Shown here: piece by piece, positions 54,301 to 64,000 of the stretch | Layout: every line of letters starts with the position of its first letter | How positions within the stretch are numbered: the stretch's first letter is position 1 | NCBI GenBank assembly: GCA_017871115.1 | Contig: JAFCIZ010000005.1 | Span: 5,325,501-5,389,500 of the forward strand | DNA length: 64,000 nt | Reading direction: 5' to 3' | From: Cunninghamella blakesleeana | Taxonomy: Eukaryota > Mucoromycota > Mucoromycetes > Mucorales > Cunninghamellaceae | Made by a program: the position numbers and the translations under genes | Notes under the pieces: model-generated | The model's input: the letters and a program-made list of their open reading frames with translations, nothing else | What the model was told of the DNA's origin: nothing | The model's database searches: none

Positions 54301-56451
54301 ATGAAAATGGTAACGTCCATACAAGCCATAGAACAAGATTTTATTTACAATCAAGATATAGTATTCCCTATTGATGGTTTATCTTTTAGTTTTTCACAAG
54401 TGTTAAGAAGATTTTTCAATAATATCAAATTATGTTTAGATAACCTTGATCAACACCAATCTCCTCAATTATATGAAACACTCTGTGATCAATTAAACCA
54501 TATGGGTACAATTTTATTGGATATCTACTTTGAAATGTCAAAATTAAAATCAAAAACAAACAATGGCGATAAGGATATGTATAAACAAGAAAGTGGTCAA
54601 ATCATTCATGCCTTTTGGGAATTAAAATTACAAGAAAAAGCAATAGAATTATCTAAAAAATATCATTATATGCCCATCTTGGTCTTATATACCCAATCGT
54701 TATCCGGTGAAACTCAAAAATTGGCTATCAATGATTTTATTCAAGAATATGGTGATGAATTTAAATATGATTTACTTTGTTATTATATTTCAAATGGTAA
54801 ATTAAAAACAAAATAAAAAACAAAATAGGAGATGTATATTAATATATATATATCATTTTATTTATAGACTGTGAAGAAGATGTCCTTGCCTTTGATCAAT
54901 TACCTGAAAAAGTTATAATAGAAGCTGTGAAGAATAATCCTAAAGTTGCATGGAAATATCATTTAAAATTGGGTCAATTTTCTAAAACTTATGATTATTT
55001 AGAATTGGTTTTATCTCGTACAGAAGATATACATACAAAAAAGGTGAATAAAAACAAAATAAAAATAAAATTGCAAATTCTAAAATTCACATTAACTTTT
55101 ATACTTATATTTTATGTTCTAATCTATGATTTTTTAGACCTTATTAAGTCAAGCCAAATTAGCTTATGTTGCATCTCAAACAGAAGAAATTACACCTTTA
55201 CCACTCTCAATGATTTTAGGTAAATTAAAATATAATAGAATAAAGTAACGAAGACACATTAATTAATAATGATAATAATAATAAAAGCGCATGTACTTAT
55301 TTTTATAAAATTTTACTTTATTTATTTAATTAAATATATAGAATCGCCCAATATGAAAAACATAACAGTTAGTTTGGAATTGATAGAAAACGAAGAAATT
55401 TTATTAAATAAGTTTAATGAAATGCTGACAGGACAAATTTTTGGAAATTTAAGTGAAAAAGTGGATTATATCATCAATAAGACTGCAACGAATTTATTAG
55501 AAGGTCACTTCGATTATGAATTAATGGTAAGAATAAAATATACTATGAAATAAGACAAAAAAAAAGGAAAAAATAAAAATAAAATAAAAAAATGAAATGG
55601 ACAATGCCATCAAGCTTTATGTAATATTTGTACTTTATATATCTTTTATATAGGCATTATCAAAATTAATAACTCAGCTATTGAATGGAAAAGCTTTAGA
55701 CTATCAAGAATTTATTACTTTACTTTGTTATATGGATAACAATGGTCATAATATTGAAAACTATATATTGGCTCTTTATATTATCAGCAAAGCAATACCT
55801 GTAAGAAAAAAAAAACATCAATATTTATATAAATGAAATAGAGGAATATATATATATATATTATAAACTTACTTATCTTATCTTCTGTTATTACCGTTAT
55901 TATTATTATTATTTATTATATACCAGAACAATGATATCAACCAAATTAAAATGACGTTAAACTTAATATGGAAATTTATCTATCTGAAGGATAAGTATGT
56001 TTGAACATTTTGATTTTTTATTATTTATTTATTTTATCAACAAATTAATCAAATATGGGTATTATTTCCTTTTTTAATATAGCTGGCTTCATATTCATCA
56101 ATACATACAAAATTCCAATGACTTACAGTTATCAAATGTGTTAAGGCAAACCATATTATATCGAATTTTATTAATGTGCAAACTTCAAGGTAAATAAAGA
56201 AAAAAAAAATTCAGAGACAGGAATTAAAAAGTACTACTTTACACTTGAATTATTTTTTTAAATGCTTCCTTTATACTTATATTTATTTTTTATTTTTTTG
56301 ATTAGGTGTATCAAATGATTTAATTTTACGCCCAAGTGAAGTACAGCTGGATGATAATAATAATTTGGATAACATATTGACACAAAATGGATTACATCAT
56401 CATTTGGACCTTTATTTCAATGAAGCTCTTAACGTGATCTCAACTATATGA
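51385..56451 (+). CDS. NUP133: Nucleoporin Nup133
   Basis: Scaffold nucleoporin of the Y (Nup84/Nup107-160) complex of the nuclear pore. Fifteen exons: 51385-51604, 51719-51816, 51961-52472, 52567-52636, 52743-52858, 52981-53119, 53241-53639, 53776-54796, 54868-55043, 55138-55219, 55342-55526, 55654-55800, 55927-55994, 56083-56189, 56306-56451, in phase, 1161 residues, close to the human length. The N-terminal half is beta-propeller-like (DDGLLLTTLDGRLYYLS, MIGTSIGNIYLVRL, IKIIEGHTRDETIVLSS). The C-terminal half is the alpha-helical stack (LRVEGHSKIGSVALALANHI, IIHAFWELKLQEKAIELSKKY, YLELVLSRTEDIHTKKTLLSQAKLA). The start is the ATG at 51385; an upstream TTG in frame is ignored. Exon 2 has a second in-phase donor at 51784 (see findings). 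Confidence 0.88.
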
Positions 56452-56869
56452 TCAGCTTTTTTTTTTTTATAATAAGAGCACTCATTACCCATCTACTATT
56501 TAAATATAGCTTAGTAAAATCATACTTATTCTGTTTTATAATAATAAAAGCTAAAAACATCATTTGATTTTTTTTATTTTTTTATATTGGAAAAACTTTA
56601 ACTAATTTTAAATAAAAGGCTTTGTAGCATAACGTTAATACCAAAAACTACTAATGATTAAATTGGATTTTTGAAATAAATGATATATAAAGATTCAAGG
56701 TGGATATATTTTTAATATGGTGATTTTGGTTTATTAATAAATAAAGGTAAATAAAATAAAAATTAAGATATAATAAAATAAAAAAGCTATATACTAAAAA
56801 AAAAGAAAAACAAGGAAATATTTATAATGGTAATAAGGGAGGGAAAATAATATAAAATAAATAAGACAA
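56452..56869. other. Convergent intergenic spacer
   Basis: Between the Nup133 and aldo-keto reductase 3' ends. AT-rich. No gene seen; presumably carries 3' UTRs and polyadenylation signals. Confidence 0.7.
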
Positions 56870-58054
56870 TTAATAGAAAAGTGGTAATTTTTGAGCATTG
56901 ACCATAGGATCATTGAACCGTAAACCCATATCTAATTGGTTAATAGCTTGAACATCTTCTTCATCCATTTGCCAATTAATAGCTTCTAAATTCAATTTCA
57001 TACGATCAACATTCAAACTTTTGGGAACAACAGCAATATTACGTTCAATAGACCAGCGTAAAGCTACTTCAGAAGGATGGCGTTTATATTTAGCAGCAAC
57101 GTCTTTAATTACTGGGTTTTCAAAGAGTGGTTCAACAGATTTAGCACGTTTTGATCCAGTAGAAACAAAAGAGGTAGGGCCAAATGAACTATAGATAGAT
57201 TAAAAAATAAAAAATAGAAAACGAATGAATAAATAACTCTTTCCATTTTTTTTTAATTTTTTTTTTACTATTCCCTTAATATTTGAAATAAACTTACCTA
57301 TAAGCAGTGATGGCAATACCTTGGCTTTGAACCCATTGGCAAAGGTGGGTTTGTTGTAAATAAGGATGTAATTCAACTTGTAATAAAGCAGGCTTATGAC
57401 GACAGTAAGTTAACATATCCATTAATAATTGTACATTGAAATTAGAAACACCAATATCTTTTACTAAACCATCATCTTTTAATTTTTCCATTTCTGCCCA
57501 ACATTCATGCATAGGTGCACGATCTAAAGTAATTGTTTCTTCACCGGGTTGGTACCATCCAGGAGGATACTTTTCTTCAATAGGAACATATTTTAATGGA
57601 AGTGGGACTAATTTAAAAGATATCAGTATTAATAATAATAAAAATTAAAAAACAATAAGTAAATAAATAAACCATCAAAAGACGATATTTTTTTCTTTAT
57701 TATTATTAAAGACTTACAGTGAACGAGGAACATATCAACATAATCAAGGCCAAGTTGTTCAAGTTGTTTTTGACAAGCTAAACGGACATGTTCTTTTTTA
57801 TGATAAGTAGACCATAATTTGGTGGTAATGAAAAGATCTTCACGTTTGACAATACCATCTTCAATAGCCATACGAATACCTTTACCAATAGCTTCTTCAT
57901 TCTTATAATTACTAGCACTATCAATCAAACGATATCCTACTTTAATAGCATTGTAAATGGTTTCAGGGGCATCTTTGGGATCAACTTTCCAGCAACCAAA
58001 ACCAATGAAAGGCATCTTGTTACCAGAGTTAAGAGTAATATATTCAATAGTCAT
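56870..58054 (-). CDS. Aldo-keto reductase, xylose reductase-like (AKR2)
   Basis: NAD(P)H-dependent cytosolic reductase of aldoses and other carbonyls. Three exons: 58054-57718, 57607-57298, 57188-56870, in phase, 321 residues, the standard AKR size. The catalytic tetrad is visible: Asp45 (RLIDSASNY), Tyr50, Lys79 (FITTKLW) and His112 (FLVHF, joined across intron 1). HFPLPLKYVPIEEKYPPGWY is typical of fungal xylose reductases. Later features are DIGVSNFNVQLL, LLQVELHPYLQQ and the cofactor-binding VVPKSLNVDRMKLNLE. The tail ends FNDPMVNAQKLPLFY. Substrate cannot be fixed from sequence; xylose reductase or glycerol-type AKR are both possible. Confidence 0.92.
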
Positions 58055-59840
58055 TTTTAATAATAATAGTAATAGGTAAATGTGACGGCTTAGAGTAGAT
58101 AAAAAAACTTATGTATGAATCTTTAATAAAAGAAAAAATTAAGTAAAGAAAAGAAAAAAAAATGATCTTAAATAAAAAATTTAATGCTTTATACTTTTTT
58201 TTTTGAAATCAACAATCATAACTTATCAATATAAAAAAATAATTGCATGTCGTCATAGATTAAAATCAATACAAGTATAGGGACCTTTTTTTTATTATAA
58301 TAATCTTAATAATTGATAGAATTATATAGAAATAATAGCAGTAGGCTGGCGTATTTCCGATAAGACAGAAAAAATAAAATTTTGTTCTATTTCCTTTTTT
58401 AGCTTAGTATATACTTTTTTCTACAGAAAACACTTCCTAAACTTTATTTTTCTATATTTGTTTTTTTTTATTTCTACTATTTTATGACGATAATGTTTAT
58501 AGTGCTTTTTTTTTATCTTTATCGATAGAGGTATTATTTAAATTAAATCATATTCTGACTTTACATTTTTATTATTGATACAAATATAAACATATACATA
58601 TTTGCATTTGTTTATTTATTTATTTATTTACTTTTATGCTTAATATCGATAAATAATGATGAGGCTTCCTAAACTTTTTATACATAATATAATTAAATGC
58701 TTTTATTTAAAAGTAGTAGTAGTAGTATTAATAATAATAATAATAATAATAATAAGATAATAATAATACATACATACATACATTATTCATTATTATATAT
58801 AGTTTACTATATAAAAATATCATTTGAAAAAATCAATTATTTAATCATATAGAAAGTAAGGATCCGTCTTAACAGAATTAGTATGCCGGAGATTTAATCT
58901 TGATTTCAGGGACCACTGTTAAAAAAATCGGGTGGACTTTTTTTTTTTGATATCAATTATCTGGAGAAATAGATATTACTTTTTTTACGGGGATTTCCCC
59001 ACGCAAATAAATATTTTTAGTGTACTTTTTATTATCAAAGAAAACACTTCTTGGTTGAGTTATAAAAAAAAAAGAAAAAAGAATAATAAAAGTAGTATAT
59101 TTTTAATAGGCAAATAAAAAGGTCAACATTGTTATTTTTCTTTACAAGAAAAAAAAACAACTATAAATGTAAAATATATATAAATATATATATATAACCA
59201 TATGGTTTACAAGGTTTAAATTATAAAATACACATGATATTGCCAGGAATAGAGTTTTTAAATTTTATTATTTATTTTATTTATTTATTTTATTTTATTA
59301 TTTTTAAAAAAAAAGTCAGATATAATAAAGAGTATGTACCACATCATATCAAAGATCGCACTAAGATATATTTTATTTCACTGTGATCGCCAAGTTTTGG
59401 CCACATGCTTAAAATAATTCTCTCTCACACCCCTTGATTTTTTTATAATAACATACACCAAAATACGTGTACTTATCAACCTCATACTCTGAGTTTTAAA
59501 CGTATCAATAACTTTATCATATACTTACCTATCATAGAAATTCTTGTCTAAATATTTTTTGGTAAGTGTCAATATTGTAATCATTACCAAAAATATATAG
59601 ATATATATATGTATTATCGATAATCATTATAAACATGACGTCATGTAATTATTGATGATAATAAAAAAAATCTAAATATGAACCTACATATGATTTTTTG
59701 ATTTATATGATTTTTTTTATTTAACAGTATTTTTTATTTTTCTATCATTATATAAAAATGGAAATCATATACGTATTTGTATAAATATAATATATACAGA
59801 AAAAAATAAACGATGTATATATAAGTTTAAAGGATCACCA
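58055..59840. other. AT-rich intergenic region
   Basis: Between two minus-strand genes: aldo-keto reductase promoter plus the 3' flank of ornithine carbamoyltransferase. Repeats include TTTA near 58610-58630 and TAA/TACA near 58728-58782. The open frame at 58932-59117 is AT-rich noise. No gene seen. Confidence 0.65.
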
Positions 59841-59951
59841 TTATTGTATGCTACCTTTCACCATTAATGCATCAATAACAGCCATGATTGTCCATTTACG
59901 ATTTTCAGCTTCAGGGAAAACAAGTGATCGATCAGAATAAAATACCTAAAT

Positions 59952-59999
<48 letters not shown>

Positions 60000-61412
60000 G
60001 CATTGTTCAATATTTATTTATATTTCCATTTTATTTATTATATCTTTTTATATGAAAAAAAAAATAGCACTTACTTCATCGTCAACTTCTTCGGCTTTAC
60101 GAGGAAGACAATGCATAAAAGACCAATTTGATTTAGCTCCAGCTTGATTTACCATATCCATTGTTACTTGGTACCCAGCAAAATCCTTCAAACGTTTTTG
60201 TTTTTCTTCCTCTTGTCCCATACTAATCCAAGTATCCGTCACAACCACATCAGCATGTTGAATGGCTTCTTTAGGTTGTGTTGTAAAAACCAATTTTGAC
60301 CCAGTTTTTGCGCTATCTTTTTTAGCTATAGCCACTACATCTTCATCACAATGATATCCTTGGGGACAAGCTGCGGAAAGATCCATGCCTAATTTTGGAA
60401 ATGAAACCAACATTTCTTGTAAAATATTGTTAGCATCTCCTACCCAAGCTAATTTTAATCCAGGTAATGTTTCTCGACAGGATTGTTGATGTGCTGTATA
60501 TTGATTTTTGGTGCTTGTTTTATTTTCTCGGTGATGTACATGCTCATGTAAGGTCATAAGATCTGCTAAGATTTGTGTTGGGTGATATTTGGCTGATAAG
60601 GCATTAATCACTGGTACTTTGGATTCTTTGGCTAAAAGCTATTAAAAAATAAAAAGTAAAAAGTAAAAAGAAAAAAATAAATATAAAAATTAAAAAAATA
60701 TGTCCATATACTTATTGTTTATTTTTTTATTATTCTCTTTCTATATATATATATATTTATCAATTCACTTTATACTTACTTCAATTTCTTCATGGCCATT
60801 TACTCGAGCCATAATTCCATCAACCATAGAACTAACTACACGCGACGTATCTAATAATGATTCATTAACACCAAGTTGAATATCTTTAGAACCTAAAAAC
60901 ATAGCATGGCCACCTATTATTATTATTATCATTATTTATAGAACAATAATCGTAATTAATTTTAGATATATATGTACACCATAAAAGAAGATATATATAA
61001 ATGAATATCTTTATTATTTCTATTATTGTATATTATTCCATTTTATTTTATATTTACCTAAATATGCAACAGAAGTTTCGGTGGCGACACGTGTTCGAGT
61101 TGATAATTTTGAAAAGAGTAAAGCAAGTGTTTTTCCAGCTAATGGACGTTCTAATCGAGCTTGAGGAAGTTGATACTTAGCTTCTACTTTTAATTGAATA
61201 GCACGATCCACCAAGTTGAATAATTGATCAGCAGTGTAATCGGCGGTTGTGATAAAATGGTTTGGCGGAGTTGACACCGTTGAAAAAGAGTTATATGCAA
61301 CTTTATTACTATAATAACATGAGGGTACTGCTGTAAGTGGTGTAAAAGGAATATGTTTTAATTGTTTTATGAATAAAGTGGAAGAAGAAAGCGGTTTTAA
61401 TAAGGTAGCCAT
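59841..61412 (-). CDS. ARG3: Ornithine carbamoyltransferase, mitochondrial
   Basis: Converts ornithine and carbamoyl phosphate to citrulline in arginine synthesis. Four exons: 61412-61058, 60913-60780, 60638-60075, 59945-59841, in phase, 385 residues. About 50 N-terminal residues are basic and Ser/Thr-rich, fitting mitochondrial import. The carbamoyl phosphate site STRTR lies in [17 protein letters not shown] (about 104-108). Further conserved parts are [70 protein letters not shown] and the catalytic-Cys motif [14 protein letters not shown]. The last exon carries [19 protein letters not shown]. Nothing is missing. Confidence 0.96.
59953..59999. repeat. T34-A13 homopolymer pair in intron 3
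   Basis: An uninterrupted run of 34 T followed directly by 13 A, inside intron 3 of the ornithine carbamoyltransferase gene, just upstream of the branch/acceptor region of the last exon. Length is likely unstable and prone to sequencing error. Confidence 0.85.
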
Positions 61413-62287
61413 TTTTTTATTTTATTAAAAAGTAGAAAAGAGAAGGAAAATTTAAAAAAAAAATCTAGGTGGAAAAAATATTAAAAATTTATATATACGG
61501 AGATTAAAACACGACTCATCAAAAAATGACTCAACTTGACGAACTATTATTTTTTTTCAATATACATGTATATAAATACATATATATATATAAATGATAT
61601 AATATTATATTGTTTTGTTTAATATTTAAAAAGAAATTTAAATGAATAATAATTTAGTATTTTCTATAATAAATAATAATATTAAAAAAATTATATAGAT
61701 CGTATGATTACATCCTTTTATCACAGGTGCTACATTTTAAAATCTATTTGGAAACCCATAAAAGGAAATTCCCTTATTACCCATACATTTTTTTATAAAT
61801 ATAATATACCAACTTTTTTCTTTTTATTTCAGTGTATTCACGTACAACGAAAAAGATTTCCATTATAATGCACAGTTACATAGTTATAATGCGTTTATTA
61901 TTTTTATGTGGCAGTTTAAAAATAGTACTGGTATTGAAATCATTTTAAATAATAATAATGGTAAGCAGTATGAGTGAGTGATTAATTTAAAAATATTTAC
62001 CCTCAAATATCAAATATCATAAAGAAATGAAGATGTATGTATTAATATAATTCGAAATAATGAGTAATAAATATCTCTCATTTAATAATAATAATATAAA
62101 GTATCTACAATTCGAATGCTATTTATCTAATCATAACATACATTAATAAAAAATAAAAATATGTTTCTTATATTATATAAATATATAATTTAATAATAGT
62201 AATAATAATAACAATAGTGTTTACAATATATATATTTAGAAAAGGGTAAAATTGATTTTTTTTAAAAAAAGCTGTATTGCTAATAAT
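61413..62287. other. Intergenic region, ARG3 promoter and AP-1 sigma 3' end
   Basis: Upstream of ornithine carbamoyltransferase. AT-rich; at about 61500 an acgactcatcaaaaaatgactcaactt stretch contains TGACTC (minus strand GAGTCA), the Gcn4/AP-1-type core, about 115 bp before the ATG. No gene seen. Confidence 0.6.
61508..61535. promoter_or_regulatory. Two TGACTC-like (Gcn4/CpcA-type) sites before ARG3
   Basis: The text cgactcatca and aatgactcaac lies about 100-120 bp upstream of the ARG3 start. TGACTCA is the palindromic core bound by Gcn4/CpcA bZIP factors, the general amino-acid control activators. A site ahead of an arginine biosynthetic gene is what known fungal regulation would predict. 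Binding is inferred from motif and position. Confidence 0.5.
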
Positions 62288-62768
62288 CTATCCGGTCTTT
62301 AATTCATTTCCTTCTTGCTCTTCAAATTGATCCTGTTGTGTTATGACCCTTAATACTGATTTTTTACTCGATTCTTGTAATTCACCAGATATGATTAATT
62401 CGTCCAAAATGAAATAGGCCTAATAATCATTTAAAAGCATTTTTATATTTTTAATACGTTTACATTTACAATCAATTGTCTAATATATTTCTACTTTATT
62501 TTATTTTTACCTTTTGGAAATTAAAAATCAAATCCAATTCACATACCTAAATACGTAATAATAATAAACATAAAAACAAATCAATGTTATTCTTCTCTTT
62601 CTATTTTATTATCACTATTGGATATTTTTTTCATCCTTACATTTCCAAAATATCGATCCAAAATTTCTACATAACGATGAATAATTTCTAAAGTAATAAG
62701 TTCATTATCATCTTGATTAATACCAGCTACGAAAAAAAGACTAGCATATCTATATAAGCATATGTATA

Positions 62769-62814
<46 letters not shown>

Positions 62815-62868
62815 AAAGGAATAGGATCATCGGTTAATATATGTCTATTTAGGCGTGATTTTATAGCG

Positions 62869-62902
<34 letters not shown>

Positions 62903-63411
62903 ATATTAATTATACCTTCTATATACAATTTTTTGATCTATAAAATAAAATGAAGAATGTATTCATATCAATAAAATAGCAAAATAAATAATAGTATTAA
63001 TAATAATATTGATAACAACATATAATTTTATTACCTTTATATTCCAGAAAGTTACACATCTTTACTCTTCTAGCTAATACTAACTGAGTTGCATCTTTAA
63101 CAATCTTTGCTTTTTCTTTAGGAGGAATAGTAACAAACCATTTTGTTAAACGAACCTTTCCCTGTCGACTTACAAGTAATAACCAATTGATCTATAATGC
63201 GTATATATATATATACATATATAAATTAATGAATGGAATATATATATGTATATAAGATGAAAAATATTTATATATCTGATATTTTTTTAAAAAAATAAAA
63301 TAGTAAAAAACAATGCATTGCTGATAACTAGTATTGTTATTATTTATATATTTATTTACTGATTAAATATAATAGAAATAAGTGTTTTTTTATTATTTAA
63401 CTTACACCCAT
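62288..63411 (-). CDS. APS1: AP-1 complex sigma subunit
   Basis: Small subunit of the clathrin adaptor that acts at the trans-Golgi network and endosomes. Six coding exons: 63411-63406 (two codons), 63191-63035, 62937-62916 (22 nt), 62749-62641, 62546-62511, 62419-62288, in phase, 153 residues, the family length. Diagnostic sequence: [100 protein letters not shown]. The [13 protein letters not shown] and [14 protein letters not shown] pattern separates AP-1 from AP-2, AP-3 and AP-4. No Met-to-stop frame covers it because all exons are short. Confidence 0.95.
62761..62814. repeat. (TATATG)n hexanucleotide microsatellite
   Basis: About eight TATATG units in the third intron of the AP-1 sigma gene (62750-62915), followed within the same intron by a TA run at about 62872-62899. 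Confidence 0.9.
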
Positions 63412-64000
63412 ATTTTATTATATATAATTGTGATGGTTTAATATATTAAAAAAATAAAGAGAGCAAGAAAAAAACGCTGAAAATTTTAAAAATAAAATAA
63501 CCAGCTAAATATATTGAATCACCGCATTTTTTTTTTTCAACTTAAAAATAAGCATAAATCAATTTACTTTTTTACTTCTTATATTTATATATTATTATAT
63601 GTATAATTCTAATAAAAAAGAGTAGAATATAACAAATTAGTACTACTCTAATAACCAGAATAATAAAATGCAGTCTTAAAGAGGATGCTTATGAAAATAG
63701 CTAAAAAAGATTATTAACTATAAAGAAAATAAATAGGCAATGTATATATGAATAAAAAAATAAAAACATATAGATATATTAATATATATATATATATATA
63801 TATATAAATCATATATATATAATTAATAAAAAAGGATTTTTCGAATGTAAAAGATAGAATATGTACGTAGTTAAAAATACAGATTAACCTTAATTAAATT
63901 GCTTTTATCTATTATTATCACCACATTAGTTGTTATATGCTTTTTTATTATTAAATACGTATTTAATTCTACATAATAAATAAAGATGATCACTAATAAC
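63412..64000. other. AP-1 sigma upstream region to window end
   Basis: AT-rich DNA with a TA run at about 63781-63805. A motif aaccagctaaatat at about 63501 resembles (g/c)cagct-containing patches upstream of other genes in the window (e.g. 21326, 24776). No gene seen. Confidence 0.55.

Overview
This window is nuclear DNA of a fungus. The genes are intron-rich: GT..AG introns mostly 60-130 bp long, many starting GTAAGT/GTAAAT and ending TAG. Intergenic DNA is extremely AT-rich, with long (TA)n, (TAA)n and poly(A)/poly(T) tracts. Fungal marker genes include Atg11, a Kre2/Mnt1-type mannosyltransferase, CreC and small GPI-anchored wall proteins. Gene content and the style of the two wall proteins suggest an early-diverging lineage, probably Mucoromycota, but I cannot fix the genus. 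No rRNA, tRNA, CRISPR array or intact transposon was seen. All exon joins below were read by hand and checked for phase: every multi-exon model sums to a whole number of codons and ends at one stop.

Layout (strand): LCB1 serine palmitoyltransferase (-); a 3.6 kb AT-rich gap with coding-like relics; CreC/WDR20 WD40 protein (+); complex I subunit NDUFA5 (+); a 3.5 kb gap; GPI-anchored protein 1 (-); Snu13 (-); a 1.9 kb gap with a decayed repeat array of about 24 bp period; mitochondrial nuclease Nuc1/EndoG (+); cardiolipin synthase (-); a Lys/Pro/Glu repeat protein (-); GPI-anchored protein 2 (-); Atg11 with 21 exons (+); a doubtful small spliced gene (-); Kin17 (+); a membrane-anchored HSL-type alpha/beta hydrolase (-); Imp1 peptidase (+); UBAC2/Dsc2-like ER protein (-); Kre2/Mnt1 mannosyltransferase (+); a possible 2H-phosphoesterase-like protein (-); Upf1 (-); Nup133 (+); aldo-keto reductase (-); ornithine carbamoyltransferase (-); AP-1 sigma (-).

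The region is a normal mixed housekeeping segment, not an operon-like or biosynthetic cluster. Several products act in the same compartments. Mitochondrion: NDUFA5, Nuc1, cardiolipin synthase, Imp1, ornithine carbamoyltransferase. Secretory pathway and wall: LCB1, UBAC2, Kre2, AP-1 sigma, two GPI proteins. RNA metabolism: Snu13, Upf1, Kin17. Two tight head-to-head pairs (Upf1/Nup133, 265 bp; UBAC2/Kre2, 297 bp) probably share promoters.

The points most worth a second look are the decayed 24-bp/8-residue periodic region at about 16.4-17.5 kb, bounded by a 14-bp direct repeat; the Lys/Pro/Glu repeat protein, whose antisense strand is also open; very small exons (3-nt Snu13 coding exon, 22-nt AP-1 sigma exon, 24-nt exon carrying most of the hydrolase oxyanion-hole motif); an in-frame, stop-free 105-nt Atg11 intron; and the unassigned candidate small gene at 32.6-33.2 kb.
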